Assembly: GCA_965200975.1 (NCBI GenBank)
Contig: OZ241740.1
Location: 310,001-374,000 of the forward strand
DNA length: 64,000 nucleotides
Origin: S5-327 sp965200975
Lineage (GTDB): Bacteria; Chloroflexota; Dehalococcoidia; Lucifugimonadales; Australimonadaceae
Direction of reading: 5' to 3'
Part shown: piece after piece, positions 16,605 to 24,527 of the stretch
Numbering within the stretch: position 1 is the stretch's first letter
How the letters are laid out: every line of letters begins with the position of its first letter
The notes under the pieces: generated by a model
The model's database searches: none
The model's input: the letters and a program-made list of their open reading frames with translations, nothing else
What the model was told of the DNA's origin: nothing
Position numbers and translations under genes: made by a program

Positions 16605-18464
16605 ATGTACGTTATCGGCACTGCAGGGCACGTCGACCACGGCAAATCCGCGCTCGTTCAGGCGCTGACCGGCATCGATCCCGACCGGCTGGCGGAAGAG
16701 AAGCAGCGCGGGATGACGATCGACTTGGGGTTCGCGTGGCTCACGCTGCCGAGCGGCAGGGAGATCAGCATCGTCGATGTGCCCGGTCACGAGCGGTTCA
16801 TCAAGAATATGCTCGCCGGAGTCGGCGGCATCGACCTTGCGCTGCTCATCGTGGCGGCTGACGAGTCGGTGATGCCGCAAACGCGCGAGCACCTCGCTAT
16901 TCTCGACCTGCTCGGCGTCGCGCGCGGCATTGCAGTCATCACCAAGGCTGACTTGGCGGACGACGATCTCCTTGCGCTGGTGCAGCTCGAAACAGAGGAG
17001 CTTCTGGCGGAGACGACGCTGGCCGGCGCGCCGGTGCTGAGCGTTTCCGCCGCCACGGGCGCCGGGGTGCGCGACCTCGCGGCGGCCATCGACTCAGCCC
17101 TGAGCGCGACGCCGCTGCGGCGCGACGTGGGGCGTCCGCGGCTGCCGGTCGACCGCGCGTTCACGATATCCGGGTTCGGCGCGGTCGCTACCGGCACGCT
17201 GATCGACGGCGCGCTGGAGGTTGGACAAGCAGTCGAACTGGTTCCTAGCGGGCGGCAGAGCCGCATCCGAGGCCTGCAATCGCACCAGACAAAGATCGCG
17301 GCGGCGGCGCCGGGCAATCGCGTTGCGGTCAACCTCGGCGGGATGAGCGCCGACGATGTGGCGCGCGGCGAGGTGGTGACGATTCCCGGGTGGCTGAGGG
17401 CGACGCGCGCGATTGACGCGCGCCTCAGGCTGCTCGACGCCGCGCCTCATGGCGTCCGCCACAACTATCCCGCTACGTTCCACGCGTTCGCCGCCGAAAC
17501 TCCCGCGCGCGTGCGGTTGCTCGAAGCCGATGAGATCGGCCCGGGCGAGGAGGCCTGGGCGCAGATATGGCTCGAACAGCCCGTGGCTCTCGTGCGCGGA
17601 GACCGCTTCGTCATTCGGTCGTCCGACGCTACGCTGGGCGGAGGCGTCGTCGTCGATGTCGACGCCAGACGCCACCGCCGCCGCAACGCTTCGACGCTCG
17701 ACCGGCTGGCGCGGCTTGCGGAGGGCAGCCCCTCCTCGCAACTGATCTCTGCGCTCGAGGGCCGCGAGCCTGCCGATGTCGCCACGCTCGCGAAGCGCGC
17801 GAATATCGCGGAGACCGATGCGCTCGCGCTAGCGCAAAACGCAGTCGCCGAGGGGTCGGTGATCGCGATAGGAGCGGACGTGGGGCTGTCGGTGAATCTG
17901 TACACGGCGGCGGCGTGGGCGCGGCTCTCGACCTCGGCGCGGGAGGCGCTGGCGGCGTTTCACGCGCAAAATCCCCTTCGCGTTGGAATGACGAGAGAGG
18001 AGCTGCGCAGTCGGCTGGGGTTGCGCGGCAGCCTGGGGGCGGCGGTCGTCGCGCACCTTGCCGCCCGCGGCGTGTTCGTCGACGCCGCCGGCACGCTGCG
18101 CCTGTCGGGCCACGCCGTCGCCGTTAGCGACGCGCAGCGGGCGGCGATGGACGCGTACGTGGCCGAGTTGGAGCGCGACCCTTTTCCGGTGGAGCCTCCG
18201 GCGCTGCCGCCCGAGCTGCTGGCGTTGCTGGCGGAAGAGGGGCGCGTAGCGCGCGCGCCGCAGGGAGTAGTGTTCGGAATGGGCGCGTACGAGCGACTGA
18301 AGGCGCAGGTGACGTCGCATCTGGAGGAGCACGGCAGCATCACAGTCGCGCAGACGCGGGATATGATCGGCGCGTCGCGCAAATACGCCCTGGCGCTCCT
18401 CGAACGGCTCGACGAGGAGAAGGTGACCCGCCGACTCGGCGACGAACGGGTGCTGTTGCAGTAG
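16605..18464 (+). CDS. selB: SelB, selenocysteine-specific elongation factor
   Basis: This 619-residue protein delivers Sec-tRNA to recoded UGA codons. EF-Tu-like G motifs are GHVDHGKS (8-15), DVPGHERFIKNM and TKADL. The substitution pattern ALTGIDPDRLAEEKQRGMTIDLGFA is diagnostic for SelB rather than EF-Tu. Domains 2-3 follow, then about 250 residues of winged-helix repeats that bind the SECIS hairpin. These include the last one, HGSITVAQTRDMIGASRKYALALLE. It is transcribed divergently from aconitase. No selA, selD or Sec-tRNA gene is in this window. Confidence 0.94.
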   Translation: MYVIGTAGHVDHGKSALVQALTGIDPDRLAEEKQRGMTIDLGFAWLTLPSGREISIVDVPGHERFIKNMLAGVGGIDLALLIVAADESVMPQTREHLAILDLLGVARGIAVITKADLADDDLLALVQLETEELLAETTLAGAPVLSVSAATGAGVRDLAAAIDSALSATPLRRDVGRPRLPVDRAFTISGFGAVATGTLIDGALEVGQAVELVPSGRQSRIRGLQSHQTKIAAAAPGNRVAVNLGGMSADDVARGEVVTIPGWLRATRAIDARLRLLDAAPHGVRHNYPATFHAFAAETPARVRLLEADEIGPGEEAWAQIWLEQPVALVRGDRFVIRSSDATLGGGVVVDVDARRHRRRNASTLDRLARLAEGSPSSQLISALEGREPADVATLAKRANIAETDALALAQNAVAEGSVIAIGADVGLSVNLYTAAAWARLSTSAREALAAFHAQNPLRVGMTREELRSRLGLRGSLGAAVVAHLAARGVFVDAAGTLRLSGHAVAVSDAQRAAMDAYVAELERDPFPVEPPALPPELLALLAEEGRVARAPQGVVFGMGAYERLKAQVTSHLEEHGSITVAQTRDMIGASRKYALALLERLDEEKVTRRLGDERVLLQ

Positions 18465-18619
18465 GGCGCCGGGGCTGGACGGTTGGCGCGCGATGCGCGA
18501 GCGTCCCCCGACGATCGGGACAGCGCGAGAACCGGGAGCGCTCTCTCTTCCGGACTCCTCGCGGACTCAGGACAGCAGCTTCTGCGTTCCGGCGGCGCGC
18601 GGATGTCTTCGAACCGGGG

Positions 18620-18625
18620 TAACAT
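18620..18625 (+). promoter_or_regulatory. -10-like box before nurA
   Basis: TAACAT ends 7 nt before the ATG at 18633. The spacer also contains GGGAG, so either a leaderless or a very short-leader message is possible. Confidence 0.4.
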
Positions 18626-18632
18626 CGGGAGC

Positions 18633-19835
18633 ATGACGCTCGACATCGTCAGGACGGCTGGACAGCTGTACGACGCCTCCGACGCGCTGCAGCGGCAACG
18701 CTGGAGCAAGCTTGAGGCTTTGGCGAAGGCGGCGGTTGGTTTCGCCTCCGCCGACCCGCACGATGTGGAAGCCCGCCGCAGCGCAGGCAGGTCCACCTGG
18801 CTCACTGCCGGCATCGACGGCGCGCTGTCCGAGCGCTATCCCGCTCCTCCGCTGCCGGCCAACTACGCCGTCGTCGCGGTGGACGGCTCACACGTGGACG
18901 CCGACCGGCACTCGCCCGCCCGCTGCTACCTCGTCAACATCGGCTGCGTTGAGTTGCGGTACGGCGAGGCCCCGTACGCTGAACTGGGGAGCACGCCCAC
19001 CCTGTGCGTCCGCGAGGCGGAGCTGACGCTGCGGGACTCTCGCGGGCCGCGCGAAGTCCCCATCGAGGGAGCGCTGCTCGGCATGCTCCGGGCGGTGATG
19101 GAGGTCGAGGCGCTTGCCGACGCCGTCGCGCGCTGCCCGGAAGGCTTGCCCGTGCTCGCGCTGCTCGACGGCGCGCTCGTGTTGTGGGGGCTCTCCGGCG
19201 ACGCCTACCCCGATTTTGTGCGCGAGGAAGTGATCGACCGCCGCCTCGTTGGAGCGCTTGACCGGCTGCAGGCCGAGTCGGAGCGCCGTCTGCTTGTGGT
19301 CGCCAGCCACATAAGCCTGCCGCGGAGCTCTGAGGTGGTGAACGCGGTGCGTATCTCGCGCGGCGTCTGCCAGTGGGAAACGGTGAACTGCGACGCCAAT
19401 TGCGGACAGCTCAACCGGGGCGACCGGAACTGCGACGTCGTCGGCGGGGTGACGGACGCCGATCTCTTCGACTCGACGCTTGAACCGGGAGAGCGCTCGC
19501 CGCTCTTCCGCAGCGAATCGGCGATTGTGCGGGAGCGGTACGGCCAGCACCGGATAGACTTTTGCTACGTGAATCTGGGCGAGGAGATTGCGCGAATCGA
19601 GACGCCCCGCTGGTCGAGTGCGGAAGGGGTTGGTCTGGCGCACGCGGGCTTGCTCGCGCAAGCGGAGAAGGGGCACGGCTACCCGCTCGCGCTGCAGGAG
19701 GCGCACGAGCAGGCGGTGATCAGCGCCGCCGACCGCCGTCTGTTCGGCCAGCTCGTCTACGAGACGCTCGCAGCCGAACGCCTGCCGACTCCGACATCGC
19801 AAAAGGCGCGGAGCAAGCGCACCCGGTTTGTTTAA
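18633..19835 (+). CDS. nurA: NurA-domain nuclease
   Basis: This 400-residue protein has the NurA nuclease fold. The N-terminal active-site strand VVAVDGSHVDADRH (D84) is followed by a second acidic strand VLALLDGALVLWGL. The C-terminal block PLALQEAHEQAVISAADRRLF is conserved in bacterial NurA proteins. NurA is a 5'-3' nuclease that usually partners with the HerA hexameric helicase in DNA-end resection; no herA is adjacent here. I chose the ATG at 18633 for its TAACAT box and homology start; in-frame starts back to 18483 add an unconserved leader. Confidence 0.85.
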   Translation: MTLDIVRTAGQLYDASDALQRQRWSKLEALAKAAVGFASADPHDVEARRSAGRSTWLTAGIDGALSERYPAPPLPANYAVVAVDGSHVDADRHSPARCYLVNIGCVELRYGEAPYAELGSTPTLCVREAELTLRDSRGPREVPIEGALLGMLRAVMEVEALADAVARCPEGLPVLALLDGALVLWGLSGDAYPDFVREEVIDRRLVGALDRLQAESERRLLVVASHISLPRSSEVVNAVRISRGVCQWETVNCDANCGQLNRGDRNCDVVGGVTDADLFDSTLEPGERSPLFRSESAIVRERYGQHRIDFCYVNLGEEIARIETPRWSSAEGVGLAHAGLLAQAEKGHGYPLALQEAHEQAVISAADRRLFGQLVYETLAAERLPTPTSQKARSKRTRFV

Positions 19836-19885
19836 GATGCGCAGGGGCGGCGGGCAGCCGCCGAATACGTGTTCCTGGAGGTCTG

Positions 19886-21012
19886 ATGGCGCAGAACGGC
19901 TATAAGGTGATGGACTCGGATATGCGTGTCGTAGAACCCTCGGATCTGTTCGAGCGGTACCTGGACGCGCGGTTCGCGCCGTGGGCGCCGCAGATCACTC
20001 GCGCGCCCGGCAAGCGCGGGGGAGTGTTCCTCTTTCAGGGCCAGCGCCTGCCCGCGTGCGACGTGGATAATCCCCACCGGATGTACGGCATGAGCAGCCA
20101 CGCCGACGAGGCGTCGCGGCCTATGCGCGAGCGCGGCTACGATGGGCCGTCGCAGCTCGAAGCGATGGATATGGAGGGCATCGACGTCGCCGTGATGTAC
20201 CCCACGGTCTGCCTGTACATCCCGAACGGGCTCGACGGCGTCGACGGCCAGCTCTCCGCAGCTGTCTGCCGAGCCTACAACGACTGGCTGTACGACTTCT
20301 GCCAAACGGCTCCCGACCGGATGAAAGTTGCGGCGATGCTCTCCCCCAGCACGACCCCAAAGAGGCGGCGCGAGAAGCGCGGCGGGCAGTGCGCGAGTTA
20401 GGAGCTGTCGGGGTGTTTATGCGCCCGAATTTTGTGAACAACGTGACCTTGCATAGCGCCGATTACGCCGAGCTGTGGGCGACCCTGGAAGAGCTTGACG
20501 TCCCCGTCGGTTTTCACGAGGGCACGGGGTCGGCATACAGACAGGACGGCTCGGAGTTCGGGGAGAACCGGCTGATGCTGCACGCCTGCTCGCATCCCAT
20601 CGGCATGATGAAGGCCGCCATCAGCATGATTTGCGGAGGCGTGTTCGAGAGCTTTCCCCGCCTGCGCGTAGCCTTTCTCGAAGCGAACGCAGGATGGGCG
20701 CCCTTCTGGTTGGGCCGCATGGACCGCGACTACAGCCTTTACCGCGAGTGGGACGCCCCCTTCCTGACGATGCCGCCGAGCGCCTACTTCAAGCGCAACT
20801 GCTACGTGGGAACCGAGGCCGACGAGGCGGAGCTCCGCTACACCGTCGACGCCATCGGCGACGCCAACATCGTGTTCTCGTCGGACTATCCGCACCACGA
20901 CTCGGAGTTTCCCGAGTCGGTGAGAGAGTTCCTGAGCCACGACGACCTGGGAGACGCGGCCAAGCGCAAGATTCTGTGGGACAACTGCGCGGCGTTGTAC
21001 GCGCTGGGCTGA
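19886..21012 (+). pseudogene. Amidohydrolase-2 family protein with a single frameshift
   Basis: An ATG at 19886 with GGAGG upstream opens a metal-dependent hydrolase of the amidohydrolase_2 family (MDSDMRVVEPSDLFERYLD). The frame stops at a TAG (20398-20400). The continuation lies in the -1-base-corrected frame: HDPKEAAREARRAVRELGAV runs straight on into FMRPN, then GFHEGTGS, LEANAGWAPFWLGRMDRDY and FSSDYPHHDSEFPES near the end. Adding one C to the run at 20343-20347 (LSP-QHDP) restores a continuous protein of about 375 residues. Both halves are otherwise well preserved, so a recent mutation or a sequencing/assembly error is likelier than long decay. Substrate unknown. Confidence 0.8.
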
Positions 21013-21021
21013 CGGGGGGCC

Positions 21022-22311
21022 ATGGCTATTGGCCGCAACGGGTGGATCACGCGGGACGCCGTCGTCATCATCGCGGCGCGAACGTTGCACACGTTCTCGC
21101 AGGGCGTGCTGGCGGTGCTGCTGGGGGTCTACCTCGCCCGTATCGGCTTGCCTACGATTCAGATAGGGCTCTTCTTCAGCGCAGGGTTTGCGGGCGCCGC
21201 CGTGCTGTCGCTCGTATCGACGCTCTTCAGCGAGCGGGCCGGACGGCGCAGCCTGCTCGTCGTCTACACGCTGATGACCGCCGTGGCCGGCGTTGCCCTT
21301 GTCGTTACGAACAGTCCGGCGGCGCTGCTGATCTTTGCGTTCATCGGCTCGTTCAACGGAGCGGCGGGGAACGTCGGCCCGACGCAGTCGCTGGAGCAGG
21401 CGGCGCTTGCGGGCGTCGTGAAGCCGGAGCGGCGGACGGACCTGTTCGCGGTGTACCGCATTATGGCGACGGCGGCGTCGGCGCTGGGAGCGCTCGGGGC
21501 GGGGCTGCCGGTGGCGCTGCAAGCGATGGGCGTCGACGAACTCGTCTCGTTCCGCCTGGTGCTGGGCCTGCTGGTCGTGCTGCGGCTGGGCGTCGGCGCG
21601 CTGTTTGCGTTGCTTTCGGCGCAAGCGGAGAGCGGGGAACGCCGGCAGGCGCAGTTCACGAATCCGCTCACGCTGCCGTCACGGCGGCGCATCTTCACGC
21701 TGACAGGGCTTTTCAGCCTCGATCATCTTGCGGGCGCGATTGTGGTGCAGGGGCTGCTAGCCCTGTGGTTCTCCGAACGGTTCGGGCTCGACCTCGAAGA
21801 GTTGGCGCTCCTCTTTTTCGCCTCGCAGGTGGTCTCTATTGGGTCGCTCTGGATTGCCGCGAAGATCGCCGGCCGCATCGGGCTGATCAACACGATGACT
21901 TGGGCCAACCTGCCCTCGGCGCTCTTTCTCATGGCTGTGCCGTTTGCGCCGTGGGCGTGGCTGGCCGTCGTGTTTATGCTGCTGCGCGCCCTGTTCTCGC
22001 AGACTGATGTGCCTGCGCGGGACTCCTACATAATGGCTGTCGTCCAGGCGCATGAGCGCGTCGCCATGGCGAGCATCCACATTCTGGGGCGGTCGATCGC
22101 GGGGGCGGTTGGGCCTACGCTCTCCACGAGCGTGCTGCAGACGCTGAGCGTGAGCGCGCCGCTCATCGGCTCCGGCCTGATCAAGGCCGCGTACGTTACG
22201 TCGCTCTACCTGCTGTACCGGAACGTGCGGACGCCCGAAGAGATGGCGGAGCGAGCGCTGCGCGAGAGCGGGCTGTCCGCAGGAGGGTCCTCTACGCTCG
22301 ACGTCCGTTGA
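21022..22311 (+). CDS. MFS transporter
   Basis: This 429-residue permease has about twelve hydrophobic segments. SERAGRRSLLVVYTL occupies the loop 2-3 position, and a charged central loop (QAESGERRQAQF) separates the halves. LFSQTDVPARDSYIMAVVQAHERV in the second half is characteristic of a branch of uncharacterised MFS proteins. The gene begins ten bases after the amidohydrolase stop and is probably co-transcribed with it. Substrate cannot be inferred. Confidence 0.86.
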   Translation: MAIGRNGWITRDAVVIIAARTLHTFSQGVLAVLLGVYLARIGLPTIQIGLFFSAGFAGAAVLSLVSTLFSERAGRRSLLVVYTLMTAVAGVALVVTNSPAALLIFAFIGSFNGAAGNVGPTQSLEQAALAGVVKPERRTDLFAVYRIMATAASALGALGAGLPVALQAMGVDELVSFRLVLGLLVVLRLGVGALFALLSAQAESGERRQAQFTNPLTLPSRRRIFTLTGLFSLDHLAGAIVVQGLLALWFSERFGLDLEELALLFFASQVVSIGSLWIAAKIAGRIGLINTMTWANLPSALFLMAVPFAPWAWLAVVFMLLRALFSQTDVPARDSYIMAVVQAHERVAMASIHILGRSIAGAVGPTLSTSVLQTLSVSAPLIGSGLIKAAYVTSLYLLYRNVRTPEEMAERALRESGLSAGGSSTLDVR

Positions 22312-22345
22312 GAGCGGCGGCGATTTACTGCTAGACTCGCGTAGT

Positions 22346-22366
22346 GGCCCCGGCCCGCGCGGGGCC
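22346..22366 (+). other. GC-rich hairpin upstream of argJ
   Basis: A 7-bp stem, GGCCCCG/CGGGGCC, with a 7-nt loop lies between the MFS stop and the argJ ATG. No T-tract follows, so it is not a standard intrinsic terminator. It could pause or shield the argJ start region. Confidence 0.35.
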
Positions 22367-22391
22367 GCTATCTGTTGTATCGGGGTGCGCA

Positions 22392-23609
22392 ATGAGCGAC
22401 GACGTACAGTTCTTGCCCGACGGCCTGATCACGAGCCCGCAAGGCTTCCTTGCAGGCGCAGCCTATGCCGGCATCAAGACGTACGCCCGAGACAAGATGG
22501 ACATAGGATTGCTGCTTTCGGCGCAACCGTGCGCGGCTGCAGGCGTGTACACCACCAACAAGTTCGTGTCGCCGTCCGTAACCCTGACGCAGCAGAACGT
22601 CGACGCCGGACGGGCGCGCGGGGTGTTCGTCACCAGCGGAATCGCTAACGCCGGGGTCGGCGAGCAGGGAATGATCGACGCGCGAGAATGTCTTGACCTC
22701 GCAGCCGCGCACGCAGGGGCGGAGCCCGGCGAACTCGGCATCGGCACTACCGGCGTCATCGGCGTCGAGTTGCCCATGGCGCTTATTCGCAGCGGGATGC
22801 CGAACATCAGCCTCAGCGAGGATGGCGGCGACAGATTCGCCCGCGCGATTATGACCACCGACCGGCAGCCGAAGTCCGCCGCAGTAACGTTCAGTTGCGG
22901 CGGAGGGACGGCGACGATAGGCGGCTGCGTGAAGGGCTCGGGGATGATTCATCCCAATATGGCCACGATGCTCGCCTTCCTCACGACCGACGCAGCCGTC
23001 GATGTGGCGCTTCTGCGCAGCGCCCTGCGCGCAGCGAGCGACGATACGTTCAATATGGTCACTATCGACGGGGACACGAGCACGAACGATATGGTGCTGC
23101 TGCTCGCGAACGGCGCCGCTGGGAACCCGGAGATCAGCGAGGGAGGGCCGGACGCCGAGGCGTTCGCCGCCGCGCTGCGCGTCCTCTGCTCTCATCTTTC
23201 GCGCGAACTGGTGCGCGACGCCGAGGGGTCGACCAAGATCTTCTCCGTGCGAGTGGAGGGCGCCGCAAGCTTGCAGGATGCGCGCCTTGCGGCGCGTTCG
23301 ATAGCGTCGTCGTCGCTGGTGAAGTCGGCGATCCACGGCAACGACCCGAACTGGGGCCGCGTGGTGTGCGCGGCGGGCTACAGCGGGGCGGAGCTCGATG
23401 TGAGCAAGGTGAGCTTCTTCATAAACGACATCGCCATTATGGAAGGCGGCACGCCGATACCGTTTCACCGGGAGAGCGTGATCGCCATTATGAGCCGCGA
23501 TGAGGTATCGCTGACTGTGCGGCTCGGCCTCGGCGAGCACGCGGCCACAGCCTGGGGCTGCGAGCTGACTGAGGAGTACGTGCAGTTCAACAGCGCCTAC
23601 ACCACCTAG
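22392..23609 (+). CDS. argJ: ArgJ, bifunctional ornithine acetyltransferase / N-acetylglutamate synthase
   Basis: This 405-residue enzyme transfers acetyl groups from N-acetylornithine to glutamate, recycling acetyl in arginine synthesis. The autocleavage motif is visible in GSGMIHPNMATMLAFLTTDA: cleavage before the Thr of the ATM-L segment gives alpha and beta chains. SGIANAGVGEQG, GTTGVIGVELP and DPNWGRVVCAAGYSG also match. The start ATG at 22392 gives the expected length. It heads the run argJ-argB-UPF0182-argD-argG on this strand. Confidence 0.95.
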   Translation: MSDDVQFLPDGLITSPQGFLAGAAYAGIKTYARDKMDIGLLLSAQPCAAAGVYTTNKFVSPSVTLTQQNVDAGRARGVFVTSGIANAGVGEQGMIDARECLDLAAAHAGAEPGELGIGTTGVIGVELPMALIRSGMPNISLSEDGGDRFARAIMTTDRQPKSAAVTFSCGGGTATIGGCVKGSGMIHPNMATMLAFLTTDAAVDVALLRSALRAASDDTFNMVTIDGDTSTNDMVLLLANGAAGNPEISEGGPDAEAFAAALRVLCSHLSRELVRDAEGSTKIFSVRVEGAASLQDARLAARSIASSSLVKSAIHGNDPNWGRVVCAAGYSGAELDVSKVSFFINDIAIMEGGTPIPFHRESVIAIMSRDEVSLTVRLGLGEHAATAWGCELTEEYVQFNSAYTT

Positions 23610-23654
23610 GAGAAGGGCCGCTGCGACCCGCTACGGCGCTCCCTTGCCGGGCGG

Positions 23655-23715
23655 GAAGAAACTGCAAGCCCTTCTCTCTCTTGCCGTGAGGCGAGAGTCG
23701 GGGAAGGCTGGGAGC
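23655..23715. repeat. Degenerate palindromic element between argJ and argB
   Basis: The segment contains CTTCTCTCTCTTGCCGTGAGG and GAGAGTCGGGGAAGG, partly self-complementary. It resembles the element that extends hisA at about 5755-5790. It lies in the 131-bp argJ-argB gap. Confidence 0.4.
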
Positions 23716-23740
23716 GGACAGGAAGGCGGCATACGGAGCG

Positions 23741-24517
23741 ATGGAGGCTGCAGGGCCCATTGTCCTCGTCAAGATTGGCGGCAGCACGCTGGGAGCGGAC
23801 GATACGTCGTTTGGCGACATCGTCGCGCTGCAGCGGCAAGGCGTCAGGCCTGTGGTCGTGCACGGGGGCGGCCCGGCCATCACCGGATGGCTGGCGCGTC
23901 TTGGCGTCCGCGCCGAGTTCGTCCGCGGGTTGCGCGTCACCGACGCGCCGACCCTCGAAGTCGTCGTCGCGGTGCTGGCGGGCCTTATCAACAAACAGCT
24001 GACCGCCGATCTGCAGGCTGCCGGCGCCAGGGCTGTGGGCGTATCCGGAGCAGACGGCGGGTTGCTGCGCGGCGTTGTCGTCCAACCCGAACTCGGATTC
24101 GTCGCCGGAACGCTCGAGGCCGACCCTGCGCCGGCGCTGGAGCTTGTCGACGCAGGATATGTGCCGGTAATCGCGCCGATCGCCGTTGACGCGTCCGACC
24201 CCAGACAGTTGCTGAACGCGAACGCCGACTCCGCTGCAGGCGCTATTGCGGCGGCGCTTGGCGCGGAGCGTCTCGTTTTCCTCACGGACGTCGACGGCAT
24301 TCTCGACCCTACCGGGCGGGTGATTGCGCGCGTCCCCCTGGCGAGCGCCGGGCAGCTTATAGGATCGGGCGTCGTGAAGGGAGGGATGATTCCCAAGCTC
24401 GAGGCGTGCGTGCAGGCGCGCGCCGCCGGGGCCCGGGCGAGCATCGTCAATGGCGCAGTCCCCGGCGCGCTGACGGCGTGCCTCGACGGCTCCCGAACCG
24501 GCACGTCCGTCGTTTAG
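23741..24517 (+). CDS. argB: ArgB, acetylglutamate kinase
   Basis: This 258-residue amino-acid kinase phosphorylates N-acetylglutamate. Signature elements are VLVKIGGSTLG near the N-terminus, VVVHGGGPAITGWL, and FVRGLRVTDAPTLEVV. LNANADSAAGAIAAALGAERLVFLTDVDGI carries the ATP/substrate loops, and GVVKGGMIPKLEACV is near the end. It follows argJ after a 131-bp gap. Arginine-feedback sensitivity depends on an N-terminal helix that is not evident here. Confidence 0.95.
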   Translation: MEAAGPIVLVKIGGSTLGADDTSFGDIVALQRQGVRPVVVHGGGPAITGWLARLGVRAEFVRGLRVTDAPTLEVVVAVLAGLINKQLTADLQAAGARAVGVSGADGGLLRGVVVQPELGFVAGTLEADPAPALELVDAGYVPVIAPIAVDASDPRQLLNANADSAAGAIAAALGAERLVFLTDVDGILDPTGRVIARVPLASAGQLIGSGVVKGGMIPKLEACVQARAAGARASIVNGAVPGALTACLDGSRTGTSVV

Positions 24518-24527
24518 CGAGACCATC

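Noticed and set aside
20396..20402. The break in the amidohydrolase considered as selenocysteine recoding, given selB nearby.
   Set aside because: The stop is TAG, not TGA, and the frame changes. A single-base shift in a C-run explains it.
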